NCBI RefSeq assembly: GCF_003261055.1 | Contig: NZ_CP030073.1 | Coordinates: 7,254,001-7,318,000, forward strand | From: Streptomyces cadmiisoli | Lineage (GTDB): Bacteria > Actinomycetota > Actinomycetes > Streptomycetales > Streptomycetaceae | Direction: 5' to 3' | Length of the DNA stretch: 64,000 nt | Shown: positions 18,681 to 27,000 of the stretch, one piece after another | Layout of the letters: each line of letters begins with the position of its first letter | Numbering within the stretch: the stretch's first letter is position 1 | Position numbers and translations under genes: made by a program | The notes under the pieces: model-generated | Database searches by the model: none | What the model saw: the letters and a program-made list of their open reading frames with translations, nothing else | Told to the model about the DNA's origin: nothing

Positions 18681-19247
18681 TCAGGCCTCCGGCGGGACCG
18701 TCTCCGGACGGTCGGCGAGTTCCCGGGCGTCCAGCCGCAGCCGCCACGCGTTGCGGCGGTGCACCGCGGCCAGCTCGGACTCCAGCGGTGACGGCGGCAC
18801 CGCGAGCACCGGGCAGTCGGCATGGGCCAGGCAGTAGCGGCTCACCGAGCGGTTGAGCGCCCGGTGCCAGGGAGCGCGGCGTCCGGCGCCCACCACCAGG
18901 ACGTCGTCCGCGCGGTCCGCGACCTCCACCAGGGCGCGCCCCGGAGTACCGCGCGCCACCAGCGCGCACATCGCGACCCCGGGGCCCCGCTCGCCGAAGA
19001 CGTCCCCGAGCGCGTACAGCAGCCGCTCACGGGCCGACGCCTGCCACTCCTCGACCTGCACGCACGACATCGGCGACCGGCTCGTGACGCGCTCACCGCC
19101 GGGTGGCTCCCAGGCCAGCACCGGCCACAGTTCGGCCCCCCGGCACCGGGCCTCGTGGGCCGCCCGGCCCAGAGCGGTCAGACTTCCCAGGGAGCCGCTC
19201 ACGCCGACGACGACACGAGGGGCACCGGAGCTGTCGTAACCGGACAT
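18681..19247 (-). CDS. Universal stress protein family protein
   Basis: A 188-residue protein with a single Usp fold: N-terminal VVVGVSGS, and C-terminal VVGAGRR followed by RSVSRYCLAHADCPVLAVP, the segment that normally holds the G-x2-G-x9-G-S/T ATP motif and is here only partly conserved. About 40 extra residues follow the Usp domain. Cytoplasmic; Usp proteins often act under energy, oxygen or osmotic stress. It converges on kdpD and is divergent from the second kdp operon. The ATG at 19247 is preceded by GGTGGAG. No KdpE-like box is oriented toward it. Ligand and partner unknown. Confidence 0.88.
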   Translation of the reverse strand: MSGYDSSGAPRVVVGVSGSLGSLTALGRAAHEARCRGAELWPVLAWEPPGGERVTSRSPMSCVQVEEWQASARERLLYALGDVFGERGPGVAMCALVARGTPGRALVEVADRADDVLVVGAGRRAPWHRALNRSVSRYCLAHADCPVLAVPPSPLESELAAVHRRNAWRLRLDARELADRPETVPPEA

Positions 19248-19576
19248 GACTCCACCGTTCCTTCGCACCACACCCGCGCGCCCGCGGCCCGCGGACGGCC
19301 CTGCGGGCCGCACTCCCATCCCACTCCGGCGGGCGGCCCGCGAACAGGCGCGGCCCCACTTCTTGGCGCACCTCTAGCGCCCCCGGCGGGGGCCGGCCGG
19401 ACCCACCGTCAGCATCCCGTCAGCGTCAGCCCCCTCGCCGTCAGCATCCCGTCATGACCCGTCGGAGCCGCCCGGGTGACGGGCATAGCGTCAGACATGC
19501 GCCCCGGCCGCCTCCCCGCGACCCGGGGCACCTCAGCCAGAAAAGCAACCAGCTCGGATCCTCCAGGAGGCATCCC
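19248..19576. other. Promoter region of the second kdp operon
   Basis: 329 bp between the divergent usp and SAV_915-family genes. It contains the most perfect KdpE-like box in the window (19407-19454) and a TAGCGT -10 candidate at 19487-19492. Nothing else recognisable. Confidence 0.75.
19407..19454 (+). promoter_or_regulatory. KdpE-like box E, four perfect CGTCA half-sites
   Basis: CGTCA begins at 19407, 19418, 19439 and 19450; the two halves are near-identical CGTCAGCATCC-CGTCA blocks 32 bp apart. An extra CGTCA sits at 19424. A TAGCGT -10 candidate begins 33 bp after the box, and the first gene starts at 19577. Confidence 0.8.
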
Positions 19577-20116
19577 ATGGCAGATCTCATGTGCGAAGAC
19601 CCGGAGCCTTCCAATCCGTTCCCGGCCGGACCTCTCCACGTTCCCGTCCGGTCGGGACCGGCAGGCTGCACGGCCCGGCTCTTTCGCAGCCCGCTCGGTG
19701 AGCGCACGGCCGTCGGCTTCACCTCCGAACGTCGACTGAGGGCGACCCTGGGACCCGACCAGGCCTGGATCCGGCTGGCCGAGCCCGCGCTGCGCGCGCT
19801 GACCGCGCCGCTCGGCGTCACCACCGTCACGATCGACCCCCAGTTCTCCGCACCGGCGCCCGCCCGCGACACCGCCGCGGCCCCCGCGCCCGGCGCTGCC
19901 GCCGCAACGGCGCCCGCCCGCGAGAGCGTCGCGGCGACCGCGCCCGGCACCCCGCCCGCCCAGGAGTCCTCCTGCGCGCCGGGCACCCCCGCGCAGCGGG
20001 CCGTACCGGGACCGGACGGCCACCGCCGCGCCCCATGGGACCCCCAGGCGGTCGGCGCGCTGCGCGTGACCGGCGCCGCCGCCCTCGTCTCGGCACTCGC
20101 GTTGTGGATCGGTTGA
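19577..20116 (+). CDS. SAV_915-family protein, first gene of the second kdp operon
   Basis: A 179-residue protein resembling the Streptomyces SAV_915 family: a conserved N-terminal half (LHVPVRSG, RLFRSPLGERTAVGFTS, QAWIRLAEPALRALTAPLGV), an Ala/Pro-rich linker at about 95-155, and a hydrophobic C-terminal segment of about 20 residues (ALRVTGAAALVSALALWIG). It is therefore probably tail-anchored in the membrane with a cytosolic head. Strong AGGAGG site at 19565-19570. It is 13 bp upstream of the lysA-like gene and under box E, so it should be induced with the second Kdp pump. The family has no known function; a regulatory or scaffold role is a guess. Confidence 0.85.
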   Translation: MADLMCEDPEPSNPFPAGPLHVPVRSGPAGCTARLFRSPLGERTAVGFTSERRLRATLGPDQAWIRLAEPALRALTAPLGVTTVTIDPQFSAPAPARDTAAAPAPGAAAATAPARESVAATAPGTPPAQESSCAPGTPAQRAVPGPDGHRRAPWDPQAVGALRVTGAAALVSALALWIG

Positions 20117-20129
20117 GAGGGACCGCACG

Positions 20130-21461
20130 ATGACCACTGTTCACGAACCCGCCGTCACCACCACCGACGCCCTGTCGGTGTGGCCGGCGTCCACTGCCGA
20201 GCCGCAACCCGGCGACCTCGGTGTCGGCGGCGTACCGCTGGCCGAGATCGCCGACCGCTTCGGCACCCCCGTCTACGTCCTCGACGAGGGGGAGGTGCGT
20301 GACCGCTGCCGCACCTACCGGCACGCGTTCCCCGACGCCGACGTGGTGTACGCGGCCAAGGCGTTCCTGTGCCGCGCGATGGTCCACTGGGTGGACGAGG
20401 AGGGCCTCGGGCTCGACGTCTGCTCCGCCGGTGAACTGGAGCTGGCGGTCACCGCCGGCTTCCCGCCGGAGAAGATCGTCCTGCACGGCAACGCCAAGTC
20501 GCCGCGGGACCTGGAGACCGCGCTGCGCCTCGGCGTCGGCCGCATCGTCATCGACGGCCCGTCCGAGATCGCCCGGCTGGCGGCGGCCGTAGGACCCGAG
20601 GGCCGACAGAAGGTCATGGTCCGGGTGATCCCCGGTATCAGCGCCGGCGGACACGCGAAGATCCGCACCGGCACCGACGACCAGAAGTTCGGCCTGTCCA
20701 TCTCCGACGGCTACGCCCAGCACGCGATCGCCCGCATCCTCGACCAGCCGCAGCTCGAACTGACCGGTCTGCACTGCCACCTGGGGTCGCAGATCACCAG
20801 CGTCAAGCCCTATCTGTCGGCGGTGCGCCGCATGGTCGGCCTGATGGCGCGGCTGCACGAGCAGCACGGCATCGTCCTGCCGGAACTCGACCTCGGCGGC
20901 GGCCACGGCATCGCCTACCGGCCGGGCGAACCGGCCCTGGACCTGACCGCGCTGGCCCGCAAGGTGCGCGCCGAACTGATCGCGGCGTGCGCGGCGGCCG
21001 GACTGCGGGTGCCCCGCCTGATGATCGAACCGGGCCGCGCCATCGCCGGCCCGGCCGGTGTCGCCCTCTACCACGTCCTCGCCGTGAAGCGCACGGGCTC
21101 GCAGGTCTTCGTCGCCGTGGACGGCGGGATGAGCGACAACCCGCGGCCCGCCCTGTACGGCGTGCGCTACGCGCCCCGCCTGGTCGGCCGGCACAGCGCC
21201 GTGCCGACCACGCCGGTGACGGTGGTCGGCCGGCACTGCGAGGCCGGTGACGTCCTCGCCGCCGACGTCGAACTGCCCGAGGACGTACGGCCCGGAGACC
21301 TGCTCGCCGTCCCCGTCGCGGGCGCCTACCACCTGTCCATGGCCTCCGGCTACAACATGGTCGGCCGCCCGCCGGTGGCCGCCGTCGCGGACGGCCGCGC
21401 CCGGCTCCTGATCCGCCGCGAGTCCCTGGACGACATCCGCAGCCGCGACGTCGGCCTGTAA
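20130..21461 (+). CDS. LysA-like PLP-dependent decarboxylase (DAP decarboxylase family)
   Basis: A 443-residue fold-type III decarboxylase. The PLP lysine is K77 in YAAKAF. It also has HCHLGSQ, DLGGG, the EPGR phosphate-binding motif, the catalytic CEAGD with Cys370, and GAYHLSMASGYN. These are meso-diaminopimelate decarboxylase hallmarks: DAP to lysine in the cytoplasm. Its location between a SAV_915-family gene and kdpF, under a KdpE-like box, is unusual for a housekeeping lysA, so it is probably a paralogue. Its product (lysine or a related polyamine) might link cationic solute balance or peptidoglycan precursors to K+ supply. Substrate inferred; arginine or ornithine analogues cannot be excluded. 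Confidence 0.9.
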   Translation: MTTVHEPAVTTTDALSVWPASTAEPQPGDLGVGGVPLAEIADRFGTPVYVLDEGEVRDRCRTYRHAFPDADVVYAAKAFLCRAMVHWVDEEGLGLDVCSAGELELAVTAGFPPEKIVLHGNAKSPRDLETALRLGVGRIVIDGPSEIARLAAAVGPEGRQKVMVRVIPGISAGGHAKIRTGTDDQKFGLSISDGYAQHAIARILDQPQLELTGLHCHLGSQITSVKPYLSAVRRMVGLMARLHEQHGIVLPELDLGGGHGIAYRPGEPALDLTALARKVRAELIAACAAAGLRVPRLMIEPGRAIAGPAGVALYHVLAVKRTGSQVFVAVDGGMSDNPRPALYGVRYAPRLVGRHSAVPTTPVTVVGRHCEAGDVLAADVELPEDVRPGDLLAVPVAGAYHLSMASGYNMVGRPPVAAVADGRARLLIRRESLDDIRSRDVGL

Positions 21462-21480
21462 CCCGCTCCGCCCCCGGTCC

Positions 21481-21519
21481 ACCTCCGGTCGAGTGACGGC
21501 CACGCCCTCGACCGGAGGT
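21481..21519 (+). promoter_or_regulatory. Hairpin masking the ribosome-binding site upstream of kdpF2
   Basis: A perfect inverted repeat with 13-bp arms (21481-21493 / 21507-21519) and a 13-nt loop. The 3' arm contains GGAGGT, the Shine-Dalgarno of the 11-codon ORF at 21525. It could gate translation of the leader peptide and the coupled kdpF2-B-C-A, or serve as an mRNA processing site. Confidence 0.72.
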
Positions 21520-21524
21520 GTCCC

Positions 21525-21560
21525 ATGCCCTTTCCGAGACGACCTGTGAGGAACACGTGA
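21525..21560 (+). CDS. Putative 11-aa leader peptide upstream of kdpF2
   Basis: Would encode [11 protein letters not shown]. It starts 5 nt after a GGAGGT site and its stop overlaps the kdpF2 start (GTGA), exactly as the 27-aa micropeptide does in the first operon. The peptide is not hydrophobic, so it is either a translated leader or a remnant of the micropeptide gene. Support is positional only. Confidence 0.4.
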   Translation: MPFPRRPVRNT

Positions 21561-21646
21561 CGGCCGAGAACGTCGTGGGGCTGATCGTCGCGATCGCCCT
21601 GCTGGCCTACCTGGTGGTTGCGCTGATCAAGCCGGAGCGCTTCTGA
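21557..21646 (+). CDS. kdpF: KdpF of the second Kdp operon
   Basis: A 29-residue single-helix peptide [19 protein letters not shown] then [10 protein letters not shown]. Start GTG with GAGGA four bases upstream; the stop overlaps the kdpB2 start (TGATG). It stabilises the Kdp complex. Clearly homologous to the first KdpF. Confidence 0.92.
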   Translation: MTAENVVGLIVAIALLAYLVVALIKPERF

Positions 21647-23790
21647 TGACCGCGCCCGCGCCCCTGAGAGCGAAACCCGCCGAGGAGATACGGCCGCCCG
21701 AACCGGGACCGGCCCGCCGGATCGGCGCCGGCCTGCTCGACCCGCAGCAGCTCTGGCGTGCGCTGCCCGCCGCGCTGTGCAAGCTCAACCCGCTCACCCT
21801 GGCCCGCAGTCCGGTCATGTTCGTCACCGAGATCGGTGCCGCGCTGACCACCGTCCTCGCCGTCGCCCAGCCGTCGGTGTTCGGCTGGCTCATCACCGTC
21901 TGGCTGTGGCTCACGGTCGTCTTCGCCAATCTGGCCGAGGCGGTCGCCGAGAGCCGCGGCCGGGCGCAGGCCGACACGCTGCGCGGCATGCGCCGGCAGA
22001 CCGTCGCACGCCGGCTGGTGGGCGGCGCCGAGGAGCGCGTGTCCGCGGCGGAACTGCGCCGGGGCGACGCGGTGGTGGTCGAGGCCGGTGAACTCGTACC
22101 GGGCGACGGGGACGTGATCGAGGGCGTCGCCAGCGTCGACGAGTCGGCGATCACCGGTGAGTCCGCGCCGGTCATCCGCGAGTCGGGCGGCGACCGCTGC
22201 GCCGTCACCGGCGGCACCGAGGTGCTGTCGGACCGCATCGTCGTGCGCATCACGCAGGAGCCGGGCGCGTCCTTCCTGGACCGGATGATCTCCCTGGTGG
22301 AGGGCGCCGACCGGAAGAAGACCCCCAACGAACTGGCGCTCAACCTTCTGCTGGTCATGATGACCTTCGTCTTCCTGGTCGCGGTCGTCACACTCCAGCC
22401 GATGGCGGTGTTCTCCAAGGACTTCATGGCAGCCGCCCACGACACGCAGGCACTGACCGCCGACGGCGTCACCGGCATCGTGCTGGTCTCGCTGCTGGTC
22501 TGCCTGATCCCGACGACGATCGGCGGGCTGCTGTCCGCGATCGGCATCGCCGGCATGGACCGGCTGGTGCAGCGCAACGTGCTCGCCATGTCCGGGCGGG
22601 CGGTCGAGGCGGCGGGCGACGTCAACACCCTGCTGCTGGACAAGACCGGCACCATCACCTTCGGCAACCGGCGGGCCGGTGCGCTGCTCCCGCTCGGCCC
22701 GGTCACCGGACGCCGGCTCGCCGACGCCGCCCTGCTCTCCAGCCTCGCCGACGAGACGCCCGAGGGCCGCTCGATCGTGGCGTACGCGCGGGAGAAGTTC
22801 GCCCTGGACAGGAGCGCGCGCGCCGACGCCGCCTGGGTGCCGTTCAGCGCCACCACCAGGATGTCGGGCGTGGACCTGCCCGGCGGACACCGGCTGCGCA
22901 AGGGCGCGGCCACCGCCGTGGCCCGATGGGTCCGGGACAACGGCGGTGAGGTTCCGGCCGCTCTCGACGCCTGCGTCGACCAGGTCTCGGCCTCCGGCGG
23001 CACCCCGCTCGCGGTCGCCGAGCACACCGCCGAGGGCCCGGCACGGCTGCTCGGCGTCGTGCACCTCAAGGACGTCGTCAAGCCCGGCCTGCGCGAACGC
23101 TTCGCGGAGCTGCGGCGGATGGGCATCCGTACGGTGATGGTCACCGGCGACAACCCGGTGACCGCGAAGGCCATCGCCGACGAGGCGGGCGTGGACGACT
23201 TCCTCGCGGAGGCGACACCGGAGGACAAGCTCGCGCTGATCAGGCGGGAGCAGGCGGGCGGCAAGCTGGTCGCGATGACCGGTGACGGCACCAACGACGC
23301 CCCGGCGCTCGCGCAGGCCGACGTCGGCGTGGCGATGAACACCGGTACGTCGGCCGCCAAGGAGGCCGGCAACATGGTCGACCTCGACTCCGACCCCACG
23401 AAGATCATCGACATCGTCGAGATCGGCAAGCAACTCCTCGTCACCCGCGGCGCGTTGACCACATTCTCTCTGGCCAACGACATCGCGAAGTACTTCGCGA
23501 TCCTCCCGGCGATGTTCGGCGGGGTCCACTCCTCGCTCGACGCGGTCAACGTGATGCGGCTGCACTCGCCGACCTCGGCGATCCTGTCCGCGGTCGTCTT
23601 CAACGCACTGATCATCGTCGCCCTGATCCCGCTCGCCCTGCGCGGCGTGCGCTACCGGCCGGGGGACGCCGACTCCCTGCTCACCCGCAACCTGTGGATC
23701 TACGGCGTGGGCGGGCTGATCCTGCCCTTCCTCGCGATCAAGTTCATCGACCTCGCCGTCGTCCAGTTCATCCCGGGAATCCGATCATGA
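21646..23790 (+). CDS. kdpB: KdpB of the second Kdp operon
   Basis: A 714-residue P-type ATPase subunit with [33 protein letters not shown] and TM5 NDIAKYF. One extracytoplasmic loop ([18 protein letters not shown], near residue 250) is about ten residues longer than in the other two KdpB proteins. The gene order F-B-C-A differs from the canonical F-A-B-C. Translationally coupled to kdpF2 (1-nt overlap) and kdpC2 (ATGA overlap). Expected to be active. Confidence 0.95.
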   Translation: MTAPAPLRAKPAEEIRPPEPGPARRIGAGLLDPQQLWRALPAALCKLNPLTLARSPVMFVTEIGAALTTVLAVAQPSVFGWLITVWLWLTVVFANLAEAVAESRGRAQADTLRGMRRQTVARRLVGGAEERVSAAELRRGDAVVVEAGELVPGDGDVIEGVASVDESAITGESAPVIRESGGDRCAVTGGTEVLSDRIVVRITQEPGASFLDRMISLVEGADRKKTPNELALNLLLVMMTFVFLVAVVTLQPMAVFSKDFMAAAHDTQALTADGVTGIVLVSLLVCLIPTTIGGLLSAIGIAGMDRLVQRNVLAMSGRAVEAAGDVNTLLLDKTGTITFGNRRAGALLPLGPVTGRRLADAALLSSLADETPEGRSIVAYAREKFALDRSARADAAWVPFSATTRMSGVDLPGGHRLRKGAATAVARWVRDNGGEVPAALDACVDQVSASGGTPLAVAEHTAEGPARLLGVVHLKDVVKPGLRERFAELRRMGIRTVMVTGDNPVTAKAIADEAGVDDFLAEATPEDKLALIRREQAGGKLVAMTGDGTNDAPALAQADVGVAMNTGTSAAKEAGNMVDLDSDPTKIIDIVEIGKQLLVTRGALTTFSLANDIAKYFAILPAMFGGVHSSLDAVNVMRLHSPTSAILSAVVFNALIIVALIPLALRGVRYRPGDADSLLTRNLWIYGVGGLILPFLAIKFIDLAVVQFIPGIRS

Positions 23791-24659
23791 ACCTCCGCAC
23801 CCGGATGCCCTCCTGGATCGGCCACCATGTGGCGGCGATCCGGGTGGTCGTCGCACTGACCCTGCTCGTCGGGCTCGCCCACCCCCTCGCGATGACCGCG
23901 ATCGCCCAGGTCCCCGGACTGCGCGACAACGCCCGCGGCTCCGTACTCGCCGAGGGCGGCAGCACGCTGATCGGCCAGTCCTTCCTGGACGACGACGGCA
24001 ACCCGATCCCGTCCTACTTCCAGTCCCGGCCCTCCCACGCCGGCGACGGCTACGACGCCTCGGCGTCGGCCGCCGGAAACCTCGGCCCGGAGTCCACGGT
24101 CGACGTCCTCGGCCCCGACGGCAGGCAGAGCCTGCTGACCCAGGTCTGCGCCCGCAGCAAGGCGGTCGGCGAGCTGGAGCGGGTCGACGGCTCCCGCCCG
24201 TTCTGCACGGGTGACGGCGTCGGCGCGGTCCTCGGCGTCTTCCGCGCGGACGGCACCACCGGCCGGGCCACCCGCGTCGTCAGCCTCAACCAGGCCTGCC
24301 CGGCGAAGCCGTTCCGCGCCGTGTACGAGGGTGTGACCGTCGAGTGCGCCGAGCCGGGAACGGACTACGCGCGAGCGGTGGTCACCCCGGTACGCGGCGA
24401 CGCGCCCGCCGGCCCGGCGGTCCCGGCCGACGCCGTCACCGCGAGCGCCAGCGGCCTCGACCCGCACATCAGCCCCGCGTACGCCGGACTCCAGACCCCG
24501 CGGATCGCCCGCGAACGAGGCCTGGACGAGCGGGCAGTACGCAGGCTCGTCGACGAACACACCACCGGCCGCGGGCTCGGCGTCCTCGGCGCACCGGCGG
24601 TGAACGTCGTCGAACTCAACGCGGCGCTCGACCGCACCCAGCCGCTGAAGGGGGCCTGA
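23787..24659 (+). CDS. kdpC: KdpC of the second operon, with a four-cysteine insert
   Basis: A 290-residue KdpC, about 70 residues longer than the first copy. The framework is intact: an N-terminal helix (about 14-42), [36 protein letters not shown] and the [21 protein letters not shown] tail. The insert spans about residues 110-205 and carries all four cysteines, C121, C140, C171 and C187, in the extracytoplasmic domain where disulfides or a metal site are possible. I recall similar long KdpC proteins in other actinobacteria; the role of the insert is unknown. It is placed between kdpB and kdpA, coupled to kdpB2 by a 4-nt overlap. Confidence 0.94.
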   Translation: MNLRTRMPSWIGHHVAAIRVVVALTLLVGLAHPLAMTAIAQVPGLRDNARGSVLAEGGSTLIGQSFLDDDGNPIPSYFQSRPSHAGDGYDASASAAGNLGPESTVDVLGPDGRQSLLTQVCARSKAVGELERVDGSRPFCTGDGVGAVLGVFRADGTTGRATRVVSLNQACPAKPFRAVYEGVTVECAEPGTDYARAVVTPVRGDAPAGPAVPADAVTASASGLDPHISPAYAGLQTPRIARERGLDERAVRRLVDEHTTGRGLGVLGAPAVNVVELNAALDRTQPLKGA

Positions 24660-24664
24660 CCCAC

Positions 24665-26326
24665 ATGTACGGCTGGCTCCAGGCCACCCTGATCCTCGCG
24701 GTCGTCGTCGGTCTGCACGTACCGCTCGGCGACTACATGGCGCGCGCCCTCGACGGCGGGCGGCACAGCCGCGCCGAGCGGTTCCTCCACAAGGTCTGCG
24801 GCATCGACCCGGACCGGGAACAGGACTGGCGGCACTACCTGTTCGCGCTCCTCGCGTTCAGCGTCACGAGCATCGCCGCGCTGTTCACCCTGTTCACCCT
24901 CCAGGGACGGCTGCCCTGGTCCACGGGGCACGAGGGCATGCCGTGGCGGCTCGCCCTGCACACCGCGGTCAGCTTCACCACCAACACCAGCTGGCAGAAC
25001 TACGCGGGCGAGTCCACCACCGGCCACCTGGCGGTGATGGCGGGCCTGGGCGTCCAGGCGTTCGCCTCCGGTGCCGTCGGCCTGTGCGTGGCGCTCGCCC
25101 TCATCCGGGGCCTGACGCGCCGCGACACCGACCTGCTGGGCAACTTCTGGGTGGACCTGATCCGCTCGGTGCTGCGGATCTTCCTGCCCCTGTCGGTCGT
25201 CTTCGGCATCGTGCTGATCGCGCTGGGCGTCCCCCAGAGCCTGGGCGGCGCGCACATCGTCACCACGGTCGCCGGGGGCGAGCAGACCCTGCTCGGCGGC
25301 CCGGTCGGCTCCTGGGAGCCGGTGAAGCTCATGTCGGGCGACGGCGGCGGCATCTTCAACGCCAACAGCGCGCACCCCTACGAGAACCCGACGGCGGTCA
25401 CCAACGCGATCGAGATCGTGCTGATGCTGCTGATCCCGACCGCCTTCATCCGCACCTACGGCCGGATGATCGGCTCACTGCGGCAGAGCTGGACCCTGCT
25501 CGCCGTGGTCGGCATCCTCTTCGGTCTGCTGCTCGCGGCCGGCAACCTCGCGCAGAGCGCGCACAACGGCACCGTCACCGAGGCGGTCGGCGGCCAGTAC
25601 GAGGGCACCGAGACCCGTTTCGGCGTTCCCGCCTCCACGCTTTTCGGGGTGGCGGCCACCGGAACGGCCGACGGCGCGGCGAACGCGTCCTACGACAGCT
25701 TCTCGAGTCTCGGCGGCGGGGTGCTGCTGTCGGCGATGATGCTCGGCGAGATCGCCCCGGGCGGAACCGGCAGCGGACTGTACGGCCTGATCATGGCCGT
25801 GATGGTGGCCGTCTTCATCGGCGGTCTGATGGTCGGCCGCACCCCCGAGTACCTGCGCAAGCGGCTCGGCTTCGGGGAGATGCGCCACGTCGTGCTGTAC
25901 GCCCTGGTCTCGCCCACGGCCGTGCTGGCCTGTGTGGCGCTCGCGGTGGCGCTCGGCCACGGTCCGTCCTCCATGGGCAACCCCGGACCGCACGGACTGA
26001 CGGAGCTGACCTACGCGTACACCTCCAACGTCAACAGCAACGGCAGCGCGATGGCGGGCTTCAACGGCGCCACCGACTTCCACAATCTGCTGATGTCGGC
26101 GGCGATGCTGATCGGCCGCTGCCTGCCGATGGTGTTCGTGCTCGCGCTGGCCGGGCGACTGGCCCGGCAACGGCCCGGCGTCGTCACCGTGGGCACCCTC
26201 CAGGCCCGCGGCGTCAACTTCGTCGCCCTGGCCACCGGCGCCGCCCTCCTGCTGGCGCTGCTCAACTATCTGCCGGTGCTGTCCCTGGGACCACTGGCGG
26301 AGGGCCTGATGCGGGGGAGCACCTGA
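24665..26326 (+). CDS. kdpA: KdpA of the second operon, variant pore loop
   Basis: A 553-residue K+-conducting subunit. Pore loop 1 is NTSWQNYAGE (canonical NTNWQSYxGE). Loop 2 reads [22 protein letters not shown] at residues 224-226 replaces the canonical GTN, while the filter glycines are kept. Loop 4 is VNSNGSAMAG instead of [10 protein letters not shown]. These changes sit around the K+ selectivity filter and could alter affinity or ion selectivity. It is last in its operon, 5 bp after kdpC2, with AAGGGGG upstream, and is followed by a strong terminator. It clearly diverges from the first KdpA, arguing for specialisation rather than recent duplication. Confidence 0.95.
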   Translation: MYGWLQATLILAVVVGLHVPLGDYMARALDGGRHSRAERFLHKVCGIDPDREQDWRHYLFALLAFSVTSIAALFTLFTLQGRLPWSTGHEGMPWRLALHTAVSFTTNTSWQNYAGESTTGHLAVMAGLGVQAFASGAVGLCVALALIRGLTRRDTDLLGNFWVDLIRSVLRIFLPLSVVFGIVLIALGVPQSLGGAHIVTTVAGGEQTLLGGPVGSWEPVKLMSGDGGGIFNANSAHPYENPTAVTNAIEIVLMLLIPTAFIRTYGRMIGSLRQSWTLLAVVGILFGLLLAAGNLAQSAHNGTVTEAVGGQYEGTETRFGVPASTLFGVAATGTADGAANASYDSFSSLGGGVLLSAMMLGEIAPGGTGSGLYGLIMAVMVAVFIGGLMVGRTPEYLRKRLGFGEMRHVVLYALVSPTAVLACVALAVALGHGPSSMGNPGPHGLTELTYAYTSNVNSNGSAMAGFNGATDFHNLLMSAAMLIGRCLPMVFVLALAGRLARQRPGVVTVGTLQARGVNFVALATGAALLLALLNYLPVLSLGPLAEGLMRGST

Positions 26327-26362
26327 CCGACCACGGGCGGTGACGGCTGCCGGACACGCGTC

Positions 26363-26399
26363 GGGGCCGGTTCGCGGTGGTTGTCCGCGGGCCGGCCCC
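26363..26399 (+). terminator. Terminator of the second kdp operon
   Basis: A 15-bp stem (26363-26377 / 26385-26399) with two GU wobbles and a 7-nt loop, 36 bp after the kdpA2 stop. Confidence 0.8.
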
Positions 26400-26437
26400 T
26401 CATTGTCCTCGGGCGGTGTCCGCCGCCCGGTCCGTGC

Positions 26438-26644
26438 TCAGGCGGCGGTCATCACGCGACTGCCGTCCAGCGGACGGTGAGGCGCGATGATCTGGCCGTC
26501 CGGCAGGAGTTCACCGGTGTCCTCGAAGAGCACGACCCCGTTGCACAGCAGGGACCAGCCCTGCTCCGGGTGATGCGCCACGAGGCGGGCGGAATCCCGG
26601 TCGGCGGAGTCGGCGGTCGGGCACGGTGGCTGGTGCTGGCACAT
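26438..26644 (-). CDS. DUF5999 family protein
   Basis: A 68-residue protein starting MCQHQPPCPTADSADRDSAR, then GWSLLCNGVVLFEDTGELLPDG and IAPHRPL. This matches the small Streptomyces DUF5999 family. The Cys/His-rich N-terminus (C2, H4, C8) could bind a metal. Function unknown. The family-typical start is the ATG at 26644, which lacks a good Shine-Dalgarno; an in-frame ATG at 26677, preceded by GGGGGCGG, would add MNTTSERKIPS. Monocistronic. Confidence 0.85.
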   Translation of the reverse strand: MCQHQPPCPTADSADRDSARLVAHHPEQGWSLLCNGVVLFEDTGELLPDGQIIAPHRPLDGSRVMTAA

Positions 26645-27000
26645 GGAAGGGATCTTTCGCTCTGATGTGGTGTTCATGGCCGCCCCCGTTGTGTTCCAGT
26701 CGGTCGAACCCAGTGTTGCTCCACGGGCGTCAATCCGCAGGGATTTGGATGCACCGCTTCTTCACAGGTTGATGACGCATCACCCGGCCGGGCGGTTCAC
26801 TCCAACTGGAGGGTCATTTCGGGTGGTTCGACATGGCCGGACGGGGCTAGTCCGGACGGGCAGAGCGGTCATTCGGCTCGTACGAGCAATTCGGTGCTCT
26901 TGCGAGCGGGAAATGCGGGGGGCGTGGCGAACTCCGAGGCCGGGAAAGGCGTGTGCCCCGCCGCCGGAGGTCCGGCGGCGGGGCACACGAGGCCCGTCTC
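26645..27000. other. Intergenic region with palindrome and terminator
   Basis: About 350 bp without a gene. It contains a perfect palindrome GCTCGTACGAGC (26876-26887) of unknown role, upstream of the DUF5999 gene, and the terminator at 26951-26988. Confidence 0.7.
26951..26988 (-). terminator. Strong terminator downstream of the 27001-27585 gene
   Basis: A perfect inverted repeat with 18-bp arms (26951-26968 / 26971-26988), 12 bp past the stop codon of the minus-strand gene. Confidence 0.85.

Noticed and set aside
19424..19428. A fifth CGTCA half-site in box E
   Set aside because: It is out of phase with the 0/11/32/43 pattern and has no counterpart in the other boxes, so I treat it as chance.
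26728..26736. A CGTCAA element upstream of the DUF5999 gene
   Set aside because: A single half-site with no partner at 11 bp on either side.
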